Both the position numbers and the translations under genes were made by a program. Positions 38,531-47,612 of a stretch of 64,000 bases of DNA are shown here, piece by piece (the stretch's first letter is position 1; each line of letters opens with the position of its first letter). The DNA comes from Pseudomonas baetica (GTDB lineage Bacteria > Pseudomonadota > Gammaproteobacteria > Pseudomonadales > Pseudomonadaceae): contig NZ_PHHE01000001.1 of NCBI RefSeq assembly GCF_002813455.1, forward strand, positions 1,116,001-1,180,000, read 5' to 3'. Under the pieces are notes generated by a model. That model saw only the letters and a list, made by a program, of their open reading frames with translations. It was not told the origin of the DNA and did not search any database.

Positions 38531-39060
38531 CCCATGCACTCCCGCAAGGCGTTGAGGCTGCGCTTGATCCAGGCTTTGACGGTGCCCAGCGGCGTGCCCA
38601 ACCGTTGGGAAATCTGCGCATGGCTGTAGCCGTCGATATACGCATGAAGGATGCAGCTTCGGCGTTGCGGATCGAGCTGTTCCAGGCAGCGATCGATGCG
38701 TGCCGAATGCGCCTGGGTATCGAAGTCATTGTCGTGCGCGGGCATTTCGTGATCTTCGCTGAACGGGGTTTCCCGAGCCTGATTGCGCAGCAGATTCAGC
38801 GCCAGATGCCGGGTCACGGTGAACATCCAGCCACGCGCCGAACCGCGCGCCGGATCAAACCCCGCCGCGCCGTTCCAGATTTTGATGAATGCCTCATGGA
38901 CAATGTCCTCCGCCAGTGCCGTGTCGCGTACCAGCCGTTTGGCCACGCCGAGCAGGCGCGGGCCTTCCTGCACATACAAATCGCGCAGGGCCGACCGCTC
39001 GCCGCGGGCACAGGCAGCGAGACGGGCTTCGTAATCAAATGCAGATTCGGGCAAAGGCAT
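38527..39060 (-). CDS. ECF RNA polymerase sigma factor
   Basis: A 177-residue group 4 sigma factor. Region 2 (LAEDIVHEAFIKIWNGAAGFD, RGWMFTVTRHLALNLLRNQ) recognises the -10, and region 4 (YIDGYSHAQISQRLGTPLGTVKAWIKRSL) recognises the -35. The linker is short and no extra C-terminal domain is present. It resembles the SigK-type ECFs paired with RskA-like anti-sigmas. The ATG at 39060 is preferred over a TTG three codons upstream. Cotranscription with the anti-sigma gene is shown by the 4-base stop/start overlap. Likely targets include its own operon and the DUF3455 gene upstream on the same strand. Confidence 0.9.
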   Translation of the reverse strand: MPLPESAFDYEARLAACARGERSALRDLYVQEGPRLLGVAKRLVRDTALAEDIVHEAFIKIWNGAAGFDPARGSARGWMFTVTRHLALNLLRNQARETPFSEDHEMPAHDNDFDTQAHSARIDRCLEQLDPQRRSCILHAYIDGYSHAQISQRLGTPLGTVKAWIKRSLNALRECMG

Positions 39061-39162
39061 GTCGTGCAATCTAGCTCACATTCCGCAAACATCCAGACAA
39101 CCAGAATTTCCTTGCAGGCAGCCCTGTGAATTGCACTTTTAGGTTCCCTTCTGGATTGCCTT

Positions 39163-39250
39163 TGTGGGAGGGGGCTTGCTCCCGAAGGCAGTGTGTCAGC
39201 CAGCATCCCTTTCACTGACACACCGAATTCGGGAGCAAGCCCCCTCCCAC
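39163..39250. repeat. REP pair, GGGGGCTTGCTCCCGAAGGC variant
   Basis: Inverted copies of a third core variant (GGGAGGGGGCTTGCTCCCGAA / TTCGGGAGCAAGCCCCCTCCC) between the ECF operon and the DUF3455 gene. Confidence 0.9.
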
Positions 39251-39280
39251 TGAAGCCATATTTTTGCGTGGTGCTGAACG

Positions 39281-39802
39281 TCAGTTCGCCGCCCAGAAAA
39301 TGTAATCCGCCTGGTACTTCACCGTTTCCTGTTTGCCCTTGTTCGCCGCCGTGCATTCGCTGCTCGGTGCCACGCCACCCTTGAGCGCGACGCGCTGGAT
39401 GTAGCTCACGCCGGTCATCGCGCCTTTGCCCTCAGCAGGGTTGGCCTTGACCAGTTGATAGGGCAGGTTGCCCGGGCTCGACGGCGCTACCGCCAATTGC
39501 GTGCCGGTGACTTTCGAACCGTCCTTGGCCTGCCAGGTGGCCGGTGGGCCGAAGTAAGTGCCGACTTGTTTGCCGCTGCGATCGTTGAGCACCGCTTTGG
39601 GGCCGACGAAGGTCCACTCGGTCTGCCCGGCCATATTGGGCTTGTCGCGGCATTCGTAGGTGATCTCGCCGACCCCGGTGGTTTCCAGCGCGATCTTGTG
39701 GCCGTCCGGGACTTTGATGGTGTCGGGGTAGCTGCTTTGGGCGAAGGCTGCCGAGGACGCTGCGAGCAAACCGGTGAAGCAAATCAGCTGTGTGGTATTC
39801 AT
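39281..39802 (-). CDS. DUF3455 secreted protein
   Basis: A 173-residue exported protein. The signal peptide is MNTTQLICFTGLLAASSAAFA and is followed by a DUF3455 domain (IKVPDGHKIALETTGVGEITYECR, then FVGPKAVLNDRSGKQVGTYFGPPATWQAKDGS). The family function is unknown. The ATG at 39802 gives the signal peptide. The frame extends 13 codons further. A possible ECF-type promoter lies at 39887-39857 on the minus strand: TGCATCC, 18 bases, then TAGTCC. The gene is therefore a candidate target of the sigma factor 220 bases downstream. The promoter call rests on one site. Confidence 0.85.
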   Translation of the reverse strand: MNTTQLICFTGLLAASSAAFAQSSYPDTIKVPDGHKIALETTGVGEITYECRDKPNMAGQTEWTFVGPKAVLNDRSGKQVGTYFGPPATWQAKDGSKVTGTQLAVAPSSPGNLPYQLVKANPAEGKGAMTGVSYIQRVALKGGVAPSSECTAANKGKQETVKYQADYIFWAAN

Positions 39803-40023
39803 CAGTGTGTTCTCCGAAAGGGGTAGATCGCTGGCAGCCAAGAACGGCTGTTACTAGGACTACCCGGCAGAGAACGGATTGGATGCACTGGGCAGAAAAT
39901 AAATTTTTCCAGCGAAATGCACTACAACTGATAGATCATCGTGGCGGGTTTCGCGCTTGCTTCGCAGCCGGTCGTGACGATTCGACAGGCGCCCTTGTCA
40001 CGAAGGATGGCTGATCAACAGAA

Positions 40024-40031
40024 GGGGGGGG
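40024..40031 (+). repeat. G8 tract overlapping the ribosome binding site of the GST gene
   Basis: Eight G directly before AGAT-ATG of the gene at 40036. The Shine-Dalgarno GGAG is formed by its right end. A change in tract length would not shift a reading frame. It could only move upstream sequence relative to the start. Confidence 0.6.
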
Positions 40032-40035
40032 AGAT

Positions 40036-40659
40036 ATGTATCAGCTCTACGGACATCGCAACTCAGGCGCAGCCGCCATTGAAGCGGCGCTGGAGCTGTG
40101 CCAGATCGCTTATCGCTTCATCGATATCGAAGCCAGCAGCGAAGCTGCCGAGGCGCTGGCGCAGCTCAACCCGTTGAAACAGATTCCGACCTTGCAACTG
40201 CCCGATGGCAGCACCCTTACCGAGAGCGCGGCGATTCTGATTCATCTGGGCCTGACGTTTCCCCAGTCCGGCTTGCTGCCGGCCAAGGCAGACGACCGCG
40301 ATCAGGCGATTCGCGGCCTGGTGTACATCGTCAGCAATTGCTACGCAGCCATCGGCGTTGTCGACTATCCCGAACGTTGGTTGGTAATGCCTGACGAAGC
40401 GTCGCGGCAGAATCTGATGACCGGCGCCCGTGAGCGTCTGCACTGGAGTTGGGAGGTGTTTGCCGACCAGTTTTCCGCCGAGCTGTATCTGGATGATGAA
40501 ACGCCGGGTGCACTGGATGTGCTGGCGGCGGTGGTAACGCGTTGGGCGGGCAGCCGCGAGCATCTGCGCCAGACGCGGCCGGGGTTTTATGCGTGGTTGC
40601 AGAGAGTTGACCGGCATCCGGTGCTGGCGCCTGTCTTCGCCCGGCACTGGCCGGCCTGA
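40036..40659 (+). CDS. Glutathione S-transferase family protein
   Basis: A 207-residue GST-like protein. The N-terminal thioredoxin fold begins MYQLYGHRNSGAAAIEAAL and has the cis-Pro segment KQIPTLQLPDGSTLTESAAI, where the ESA motif binds the glutathione gamma-glutamyl group. The helical C-domain has VYIVSNCYAAIGVVDYPE. It is not close to any class I can name with confidence. The ATG at 40036 has a ribosome binding site formed by a G8 tract. It is convergent with the CBS-domain gene and followed by a REP pair. Confidence 0.88.
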   Translation: MYQLYGHRNSGAAAIEAALELCQIAYRFIDIEASSEAAEALAQLNPLKQIPTLQLPDGSTLTESAAILIHLGLTFPQSGLLPAKADDRDQAIRGLVYIVSNCYAAIGVVDYPERWLVMPDEASRQNLMTGARERLHWSWEVFADQFSAELYLDDETPGALDVLAAVVTRWAGSREHLRQTRPGFYAWLQRVDRHPVLAPVFARHWPA

Positions 40660-40678
40660 TCCCACCGGAAAACCAAAG

Positions 40679-40768
40679 GTGGGAGCGGGCTTGCTCGCGA
40701 ATGCGGTCGGTCAGTCAATTCATCTATCGACTGACCGACCGCATTCGCGAGCAAGCCCGCTCCCACAG
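40679..40768. repeat. REP pair (BIME)
   Basis: Inverted GGGAGCGGGCTTGCTCGCGAA copies lie between convergent genes. Confidence 0.9.
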
Positions 40769-40797
40769 GGGATTTCTGCTGTCTGGAGGGCTGCGGA

Positions 40798-41238
40798 TTA
40801 TTCCCCGCGAATGTACTGCTCAAGCTGTTTGATCAGCTCCGCCTGTTCGGCAATCGCCTCTTTCACAAGGTCACCGATCGACAGCAAACCGATCAACTTG
40901 CCGTTCTCCACCACCGGCAAGTGGCGCAGGCGTTTGTCGGACATGATGCCCAGGCAAGTGTCGACGGTCTGGTGGGTGTCCACGGTGATCACGTTGGCCA
41001 CCATGATGTCGCGAACCGGTGTGCCCACCGATGAGCGGCCATGCAGCACCAGTTTGCGCGCGTAATCGCGTTCACTGATGATGCCGACCACTTTGTCGTC
41101 CTCCACCACCAGCAAGGCGCCGACGTTTTTCTCGGCCATCTTCATCAGCGCTTCGAGCACCATGTGATCAGGTTTGATCTGGTGCACTTCCTGATTTTTC
41201 TGATCTTTGAGCTTGAGCAGTTGGGCGACGGTCTTCAT
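40798..41238 (-). CDS. CBS domain-containing protein
   Basis: A 146-residue cytoplasmic protein with two tandem CBS motifs, each ending in the typical pattern: VGIISERDYARKLV at about 51-64 and IGLLSIGDLVKEAI at about 115-128. CBS pairs bind adenine nucleotides (AMP, ATP or S-adenosylmethionine) and act as energy or metabolite sensors. This stand-alone form has no catalytic partner domain. It starts at an ATG and lies opposite polB with about 200 bases between them. Confidence 0.88.
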   Translation of the reverse strand: MKTVAQLLKLKDQKNQEVHQIKPDHMVLEALMKMAEKNVGALLVVEDDKVVGIISERDYARKLVLHGRSSVGTPVRDIMVANVITVDTHQTVDTCLGIMSDKRLRHLPVVENGKLIGLLSIGDLVKEAIAEQAELIKQLEQYIRGE

Positions 41239-41435
41239 GGCGGTTACTCAGGTGTTGTCGTTGTTACCCAAGCATCGTAGACGCTGGCGTTCAGGGCAAG
41301 GTGGCAAAGCGGCAGATAACACGCAAAAAACGTCATTTGGCGGTTTTTTTAATTGTCTGCGCGAGATTTTTCACGAGGGCCATCGCGCGCGATGCCGCGT
41401 AGAATGCCCAGCAGATTCAATTTCCCGAGGTCGCA

Positions 41436-43799
41436 GTGGTGGATTTACAGCAGGGCTTCGTCCTGACGCGGCATTGGCGCGATACCCCGGCCGGCACCGA
41501 AGTCGAGTTCTGGCTGGCGACCGACGCCGGGCCGCGCCGTGTGCGCTTGCCGCATCAGCCGTCGGTGGCGTTTATCCCTGCCGAGCAGCGTGCAGCCGCC
41601 GAACGCTTGCTGCACGATGAAAAGAACGTCGAACTGCGCCCCCTGGCCCTGCAGGATTTCGAACATCGCCCGGTGCTTGGTCTGTATTGCCAGCAACATG
41701 GTCAGTTGATGCGTCTGGAAACCGCGCTCAACCGCCACGGCGTCGATGTCTTCGAGGCCGATGTGCGCCCGCCGGAGCGCTATCTGATGGAGCGTTTCAT
41801 CACCGCGCCGGTGCTGTTCGGCGGCACCGCCGATGCCGACGGCACATTGCTCAACGCCCACCTCAAACCCGATCCCAAGTATCGGCCGAAGCTGCGACTG
41901 GTCTCGCTGGACATCGAAACCACCGAAACCGGTGAGTTGTATTCCATTGCGCTGGAAGGCTGCGGCGAGCGTCAGGTGTATATGCTCGGCGCGCCGAGCG
42001 GCGACGCCAGCATCGTCGACTTCGACCTTGAATACTGCGACTCACGCACGCTCATCCTGAAGAAACTCAACGACTGGTTCGCGCTGCACGACCCCGACGC
42101 GATCATCGGCTGGAACGTCGTGCAGTTCGATCTGCGCATCCTCCACGAACACGCACGGCGCCTCGGCGTACCGCTGAAAATCGGCCGTGGCGGCGAAGAG
42201 ATGCAGTGGCGCGAACACGGCAGCCGCAACCATTACTTCGCCTCGGCAGCGGGGCGGCTGATCATCGATGGCATCGAATCCTTGCGTTCGGCGACCTGGA
42301 GTTTCCCCTCGTTCAGTCTGGAAAACGTCGCGCAGACCTTGCTAGGCGAAGGCAAGTCGATCGACAACCCGTATCAGCGCATGGACGAGATCAACCGCAT
42401 GTTCGCCGAGGACAAACCGGCGCTGGCCAAGTACAACCTCAAGGACTGCGAACTGGTCACGCGGATCTTCGCCAAGACCGAGCTGCTGACGTTTTTGCTC
42501 GAGCGCGCCAGCGTCACCGGCCTGCCGGCGGATCGCAGTGGCGGCTCGGTGGCGGCGTTTACCCACTTATATATGCCGTTGATGCACCGTCAGGGGTTTG
42601 TGGCGCCGAATCTGGGCACCAATCCACCGCAGGCCAGCCCCGGCGGTTTCGTCATGGACTCGCAACCGGGGCTCTACGAGTCGGTGCTGGTGCTCGACTA
42701 CAAAAGCCTTTATCCGTCGATCATCCGCACCTTTCTGATCGACCCGGTGGGGCTGATCGAAGGCTTGCAGCATCCGGACGATGCCGACTCCGTCGCGGGT
42801 TTTCGCGGCGCCAGATTCTCGCGCACCCGGCATTGCCTGCCGTCGATTGTCTCGCGGGTCGCCGAGGGCCGCGAGACCGCCAAGCGCGAACGCAACGCGC
42901 CGCTTTCCCAGGCGCTGAAGATCATCATGAACGCCTTCTATGGCGTGCTCGGTTCCAGCGGCTGCCGGTTTTTCGATACGCGGCTGGCGTCGTCGATCAC
43001 CCTGCGCGGCCACGAAATCATGCTGCGCACGCGCAAGCTGATCGAAGAACAGGGCCACGCGGTGATCTACGGCGACACTGACTCGACCTTCGTCTGGCTG
43101 CGTCGCCCTCATGGGCAAGAAGAGGCGGCGGCCATCGGTCATGCGCTGGTCAAGCACGTCAACGACTGGTGGCGCGAGCATGTGCGTGACGAATACGGGC
43201 TGGAAAGCGCCCTCGAATTACAGTACGAAATTCACTACAAGCGCTTTCTGATGCCGACTATTCGTGGCGCCGAGGAGGGCAGCAAAAAACGCTACGCCGG
43301 CCTGGTCACCCGCGCCGACGGTACTGAAGAAATGGTCTACAAAGGCCTGGAAACCGTGCGCACCGATTGGTCGCTGTTGGCCCGGCAATTTCAGCAAGAG
43401 TTGTACGAGCGGATCTTCCAGCGCAAGCCGTATCAGGACTATGTGCGCGACTACGTGCGCAAAACCTTGGCCGGTGAATTCGATGATCGGCTGATCTACC
43501 GCAAACGCCTGCGCCGCACCCTCGACGATTACGAGCGCAACGTCCCACCCCATGTGCGCGCGGCGCGGCTGGCCGATGAATACAACGCGCAGCACGGGCG
43601 CCCGCGGCAGTACCAGAACGGTGGCTGGATCAGTTACGTGATTACCCTGGCTGGCCCCGAACCGCTGGAAGTGCGGCGATCCACCATTGATTACGATCAT
43701 TACATCACCCGGCAACTGCAACCGGTGGCCGATGCGATCCTGCCGTTTGTCGACGACGACTTCTCAACCCTGATAGGGGGGCAACTGGGCCTGTTTTGA
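41436..43799 (+). CDS. polB: DNA polymerase II
   Basis: A 787-residue family B DNA polymerase used in DNA damage tolerance. The exonuclease domain has [19 protein letters not shown] (ExoI, catalytic Asp/Glu), [10 protein letters not shown] (ExoII) and [14 protein letters not shown] (ExoIII), so proofreading is intact. The polymerase domain has motif [14 protein letters not shown] (about 420), motif [19 protein letters not shown] and motif [10 protein letters not shown] (about 545). The start is a GTG (two in tandem). No LexA-type SOS box was recognised in the upstream 200 bases, although the E. coli gene is SOS-regulated. Confidence 0.96.
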   Translation: MVDLQQGFVLTRHWRDTPAGTEVEFWLATDAGPRRVRLPHQPSVAFIPAEQRAAAERLLHDEKNVELRPLALQDFEHRPVLGLYCQQHGQLMRLETALNRHGVDVFEADVRPPERYLMERFITAPVLFGGTADADGTLLNAHLKPDPKYRPKLRLVSLDIETTETGELYSIALEGCGERQVYMLGAPSGDASIVDFDLEYCDSRTLILKKLNDWFALHDPDAIIGWNVVQFDLRILHEHARRLGVPLKIGRGGEEMQWREHGSRNHYFASAAGRLIIDGIESLRSATWSFPSFSLENVAQTLLGEGKSIDNPYQRMDEINRMFAEDKPALAKYNLKDCELVTRIFAKTELLTFLLERASVTGLPADRSGGSVAAFTHLYMPLMHRQGFVAPNLGTNPPQASPGGFVMDSQPGLYESVLVLDYKSLYPSIIRTFLIDPVGLIEGLQHPDDADSVAGFRGARFSRTRHCLPSIVSRVAEGRETAKRERNAPLSQALKIIMNAFYGVLGSSGCRFFDTRLASSITLRGHEIMLRTRKLIEEQGHAVIYGDTDSTFVWLRRPHGQEEAAAIGHALVKHVNDWWREHVRDEYGLESALELQYEIHYKRFLMPTIRGAEEGSKKRYAGLVTRADGTEEMVYKGLETVRTDWSLLARQFQQELYERIFQRKPYQDYVRDYVRKTLAGEFDDRLIYRKRLRRTLDDYERNVPPHVRAARLADEYNAQHGRPRQYQNGGWISYVITLAGPEPLEVRRSTIDYDHYITRQLQPVADAILPFVDDDFSTLIGGQLGLF

Positions 43800-44234
43800 G
43801 TCCAGCAACTGCAGCGTCCATTCATCGAGGATGCCGTGGAAGTAGCGCTCCAGCGCCTGGTTGAACAGGCTGTCTTCAGCGGCGAACTGGGCAAACAGCG
43901 TCATCGAGGAGTGAAATTTCAGGTCGTCGGGATGGCCAAAAATCTCGGCAATCGAACGCTGGCGCACATTCAGCACGAGCTGCGTACAGGTGCGCAGCCG
44001 CGCGCCGAGCAATGGGTGATCCAGATAGGCCTGGGCTTCTTCGGCTGAGCCGATGGCGAAGCGCCGGGACATTTCACTGCCGCCCAGACCTGCGAACTGC
44101 GGGAAGACAAACCACATCCAGTGGCTGCGCTTGCGGCCTTCGTCGAGTTCGCGCTGGACCCGTTCGAACACCGGGTCCTGGGCCAGGAAAAATCGTTGCA
44201 GGTTGAACGGGTCGTACTGATCAGTGCTTCTCAT
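43764..44234 (-). CDS. DUF1810 family protein
   Basis: A 156-residue soluble protein of the DUF1810 family. Its signature starts [20 protein letters not shown], then [15 protein letters not shown] and [18 protein letters not shown]. Function is unknown; structurally the family is a small all-helical domain, related to calpastatin-like annotations in databases. The frame is open to 44432, but the ATG at 44234 (MRSTDQYD) gives the normal start. It overlaps the end of polB by 36 bases on the opposite strand, so the two are convergent. The next gene on the same strand is the aldo/keto reductase 29 bases upstream. Confidence 0.88.
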   Translation of the reverse strand: MRSTDQYDPFNLQRFFLAQDPVFERVQRELDEGRKRSHWMWFVFPQFAGLGGSEMSRRFAIGSAEEAQAYLDHPLLGARLRTCTQLVLNVRQRSIAEIFGHPDDLKFHSSMTLFAQFAAEDSLFNQALERYFHGILDEWTLQLLDSKQAQLPPYQG

Positions 44235-44263
44235 CGCGAAGCCCTCTGCCAGTCGGCGGTGGC

Positions 44264-45085
44264 TCAGACCATGGCCAGCCGCTGCTTGCGCTTTGGCGCC
44301 TGAAACGCCTGGTCCAGCGCTGCCAGATCCCCGGCCTCCAGTTGCAATTGCGCCGCTTGTGCATTGAGTTGCACGTGTTCCGGCCGCACAGCTTTGGGAA
44401 TCGCAATCACACCATCCTGACGCAGAATCCACGCCAGCGAAACCTGTGCCGGGGTCACGTTGTGACGAGCGGCAATCTGTTTCAGCACCGGATCAGCCAG
44501 CATCGCGCCGCCCTGACCTAAAGGACAGTAGGCCATCAGCGGCATGCGCTGCTGTTGGCACCATGGCAGCAGATCGAACTCGACACCGCGTTCTTCCAGG
44601 TTGTAGAGCACCTGATTGGTCGCGCAGGCCGGTGACGCCAATTCTTCAAGGTCATCGACATCGAAATTCGACACGCCCCAGCGGCCGATCTTGCCGTCCT
44701 CGCGCAGACGCTCGAACGCCTCGACGGTTTCTTCCAGCGGATACTGGCCGCGCCAATGCAGCAGATAGAGGTCGATGTAATCAGTGTCGAGCCGGCGCAG
44801 ACTGCGCTCACACGCCTGCGGGATACCTTTGCGACTGGCGTTGTGCGGGTAGACCTTGCTGACCAGAAACACCTGATCACGCAGACCGGCAATGGCTTCG
44901 CCGACCACGGTTTCGGCACCGCCCTCGGCGTACATTTCTGCGCTGTCGATCAGGGTCATGCCCAGTTCAATGCCGGTGCGCAGCGCGGTGACTTCACGCT
45001 TGTGCGCCGAACGGTCTTCACCCATGCGCCAGGTGCCTTGGCCAATCACCGGAACCTGCACGCCGGCCAATTCGAGGGTACGCAT
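44264..45085 (-). CDS. Aldo/keto reductase
   Basis: A 273-residue NADPH-dependent carbonyl reductase with a TIM-barrel fold. The catalytic tetrad is visible: Asp in LIDSAEMYAEGGAE, Tyr in the same motif, Lys in FLVSKVYPHNA and His in LYLLHWRGQYP. The NADPH-binding end has AIPKAVRPEHVQLNAQ. It starts GQGTWRMGEDRSAHKREV, of the YeaE-like branch (methylglyoxal and related aldehydes in E. coli). The physiological substrate is not known. Probably in an operon with the DUF1810 gene downstream. Confidence 0.92.
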   Translation of the reverse strand: MRTLELAGVQVPVIGQGTWRMGEDRSAHKREVTALRTGIELGMTLIDSAEMYAEGGAETVVGEAIAGLRDQVFLVSKVYPHNASRKGIPQACERSLRRLDTDYIDLYLLHWRGQYPLEETVEAFERLREDGKIGRWGVSNFDVDDLEELASPACATNQVLYNLEERGVEFDLLPWCQQQRMPLMAYCPLGQGGAMLADPVLKQIAARHNVTPAQVSLAWILRQDGVIAIPKAVRPEHVQLNAQAAQLQLEAGDLAALDQAFQAPKRKQRLAMV

Positions 45086-45139
45086 TCAAACCTCCTTTCT
45101 GAAACGGTCGATACCTTTAGTGGGCAGCAGGAGTGTACA

Positions 45140-45245
45140 GATCGTTCCCACGCTCTGCGTGGTAATGCCTCAATGGACGCTCTGCGTCCGCTGTTGGGAC
45201 GCGGAGCGTCCCGGGCGGCGTTCCCACGCGGAGCGCGGGAACGAC
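45140..45245. repeat. Palindromic repeat, GATCGTTCCC family (second copy)
   Basis: The same family as 2689-2793: ends GATCGTTCCCACGCTCTGCG and CGCGGAGCGCGGGAACGACC, with an inner GGACGC/GCGTCC pair. Located between the galM-like and aldo/keto reductase genes. Confidence 0.8.
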
Positions 45246-45248
45246 CAC

Positions 45249-45286
45249 CTGTAGGCGCTGCCGCAGGCTGCGATCTTTTGATCTTG
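45249..45286. repeat. Single REP unit, GTAGGCGCTGCCGCAGGCTGCGATC type
   Basis: One unit of the TGTAGGAGCTGCCGCAGG type, with a TTTTGATC tail, abuts the stop of the epimerase gene. Other units of the type flank the IS1111-group element and bound the 9.8 kb composite element. Confidence 0.75.
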
Positions 45287-45292
45287 AGCTTC

Positions 45293-46441
45293 TTACTTGG
45301 CAGAGAACTTCAAGACGACGCTTTGTGTATAAGCCTGCCCCGGATCCAGCCGCGTACTCGGGAAGTTCGGCTGGTTCGGCGAATCCGGATAATGCTGCGT
45401 CTCCAGGGTAAACGCGCCCCAATGCGGATAGACCTTGCCACCCTTGCCCTTGACGGTGCCGTCGAGGAAGTTGCTGGTGTAGAACTGCACGCCCGGTTCG
45501 CTGGTGAACAACTGCAAATGCCGGCCGGACTGTGGATCGCTGACCTCGGCGGCGACTTTGCTCACATCGCCCTTGGTATCCAGCGCCCAGTTGAAATCGA
45601 AGCCGCCCTGTTTCGGCTCGGCGAATTTCAACTGTGGGTGATCCGCCTTGATGTGCGTGCCAATTGCCGTGGGCTTGGTGAAGTCCATGGGGGTGCCGGC
45701 CACGGGCGCCAGTTCGCCGGTCGGGATCAGCTTGGCGGTGACCGGGGTGTAATGGCTGGCGTGTAGGGTGGCGACCTGTTTGAGGATGTCGCCATTGCCG
45801 GCGCCCGCGAGGTTGAAGTAGCTGTGGTTGGTCAGGTTGAGCACGGTCGGTTTGTCGGTGCTGGCCTTGTAGTCGATGCGCAGTTCGTTGTTGTCGGTCA
45901 GGCGGTAGGTCACTTCGGTGGTGAGGTTGCCGGGGAAGCCCATTTCACCGTCCGCCGACAGATAGGTCAGGGTCACGCCGACCGAATCCTTGTCTTTGGT
46001 TTCCTGCGCTTTCCAGACCTGCTTGTCGAAGCCCTGAGTGCCGCCGTGCAAGGCGTTGGACTTGTCGTTCTGCGGCACTTGATAGCGCTTGCCGTCGAGT
46101 TCGAAGGCGCCGTCGGCCAGGCGATTGCCGAAACGGCCGATGGTCGCGCCGAAGTACGCGGTACCTTTCTGGTAACCCTGCACATCATCGAAACCGAGCA
46201 CCACGTCGGCGGCTTTGCCTTGTTTGTCCGGCACCAACAGCGATTGCAGGGTCGCGCCGTAGGTGATGACGGTGGCTTGCATGCCGTGGCTGTTGCGCAG
46301 GATGTATTGCTCGACGGGCGTGCCGTCATTGGTTTTGCCGAAGGCTTTGTGTTCGGCGGTCAGGCCCGCCGCATTGGCGCAAAGGGTGGCGATCATCAGG
46401 GACAGTCCGAGGCCGGAGAGCAGGTGACGGGATTGAAGCAT
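45293..46441 (-). CDS. Aldose 1-epimerase (galactose mutarotase), exported
   Basis: A 382-residue mutarotase with an N-terminal signal peptide (MLQSRHLLSGLGLSLMIATLCANA), so it acts in the periplasm, unlike cytoplasmic GalM. It interconverts alpha and beta anomers of aldoses. The active-site His is in LHGGTQGFDKQVW and NHSYFNLAGAGNGDIL, and the catalytic Glu is in LFTSEPGVQFYTSNF. FGATIGRFGNRLADG is a family signature. No sugar-catabolic genes are adjacent. It is a single gene, ending next to a repeat unit. Confidence 0.92.
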   Translation of the reverse strand: MLQSRHLLSGLGLSLMIATLCANAAGLTAEHKAFGKTNDGTPVEQYILRNSHGMQATVITYGATLQSLLVPDKQGKAADVVLGFDDVQGYQKGTAYFGATIGRFGNRLADGAFELDGKRYQVPQNDKSNALHGGTQGFDKQVWKAQETKDKDSVGVTLTYLSADGEMGFPGNLTTEVTYRLTDNNELRIDYKASTDKPTVLNLTNHSYFNLAGAGNGDILKQVATLHASHYTPVTAKLIPTGELAPVAGTPMDFTKPTAIGTHIKADHPQLKFAEPKQGGFDFNWALDTKGDVSKVAAEVSDPQSGRHLQLFTSEPGVQFYTSNFLDGTVKGKGGKVYPHWGAFTLETQHYPDSPNQPNFPSTRLDPGQAYTQSVVLKFSAK

Positions 46442-46686
46442 GGTTGACCTTCCTTTTTGTTGTTGTTTTCAAAACTGGTTAATAGTCATGCTAATTTAGG
46501 AGTTAACCAGAATTTATAGCGGATGAAACGTTTATTGCAAAAATAAAGTCGGACTAAATGGCTTTGCATGATGCGCCGAAGGTCGGGAAACAGCGCCGAC
46601 ACTGCACTTTTCGGCAATTGGCGGCTCTATCCATGGCCAGGATGCGGTGACTCCCGCCGCACAGGAATGTGCCTGTTCGAGAATTC

Positions 46687-47436
46687 ATGCCGAGAGCTTT
46701 TCACCTGATCGCCCGTGTTGTTCATCGCCCGTGCCTGTTGCTGGCCTGTCTGTCGTCGCTGTTTGTCAGCGGCTGCACGCATCAGGACGGCAATGGTTTC
46801 ATCGCGCAGATCCGTGACGGTCAACCGCAGGAGTTTCTGCAGACCAGCGTTGATCGGATGGCCACGCTGGCGATGCGCGACAACCTCAACAGTCTTTATC
46901 GGTTGATGGGCAAGCTGTACCTGCGCAACCCGGACGAGCTGCGCAAATCCGGTTTCCTCACTATCAACACCGCCGTGAAACAGGTACGCCTGGCCATCGA
47001 GCAGCAACAGCCGTTGCCGGTGCTGGGCGGCCGCAAGGATCTGGCAGCGCTCAGTTATGCGATGAGCCCGGAGTTTCTCGGTGATCGGGTCGGCGCGTTC
47101 ATCTATGCCATCGGCAGCATGCTGGTGACCGCCCATGGCAATCGCGTCGAGTTCTACATGACTGACGCGATCAACCCGACGTTCGTTCACAACGCCGCGC
47201 GCAACATCGAAAAAGCCACGTGGATTCTGTCCCAGCGCCAGAACAAGGAAGGCCAGCCGCTGCTGTTCTCCAATGAGATTTCGGAGGAGGGCAGCAACCT
47301 GAGCTTCGCCACCGAGTTCGGCAAAGTCGTGGCGCGTCTTGATCTGCTTACGCAAATGCTCGATGAGCGTTACCGGCGGATTGGCCTGAATTACGCGCAG
47401 AGTCTGCTGTTCCTGAATTTTTTGCCGGTGCAGTAA
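46687..47436 (+). CDS. Conserved lipoprotein of unknown function
   Basis: A 249-residue predicted lipoprotein. A hydrophobic signal (PCLLLACLSSLFVSGC) ends in the lipobox SGC-THQ. The mature part is mostly helical, with LYRLMGKLYLRNPDELRKSG and AFIYAIGSMLVTAHGNRVEFYMTD. I do not recognise a named family. ATG 46687 (MPRAFHLIARVV) is preferred over a GTG six codons upstream. It faces the epimerase gene divergently, with 245 bases between, in which nothing else was recognised. A REP pair follows. Confidence 0.7.
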   Translation: MPRAFHLIARVVHRPCLLLACLSSLFVSGCTHQDGNGFIAQIRDGQPQEFLQTSVDRMATLAMRDNLNSLYRLMGKLYLRNPDELRKSGFLTINTAVKQVRLAIEQQQPLPVLGGRKDLAALSYAMSPEFLGDRVGAFIYAIGSMLVTAHGNRVEFYMTDAINPTFVHNAARNIEKATWILSQRQNKEGQPLLFSNEISEEGSNLSFATEFGKVVARLDLLTQMLDERYRRIGLNYAQSLLFLNFLPVQ

Positions 47437-47450
47437 GTGCGCAGATCCAA

Positions 47451-47540
47451 TGTGGGAGCGAGCCTGCTCGCGAAAGCGATCTTCCAGGCGCTGAATCTCT
47501 GACAGATCCACCGCATTCGCGAGCAGGCTCGCTCCCACAT
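47451..47540. repeat. REP pair (BIME)
   Basis: Inverted GGGAGCGAGCCTGCTCGCGAA copies lie between the lipoprotein and MFS genes. Confidence 0.9.
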
Positions 47541-47612
47541 TGATCAAATTGTGAGTGGGTTTTTTGTATACAATCCATCGCCACTATTGATCCAAAGGGA
47601 GCTGCACCCGTC

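Noticed and set aside
41239..41435. LexA (SOS) box upstream of polB
   Set aside because: No CTGTATATATATACAG-like palindrome is present, although polB is SOS-regulated in E. coli.
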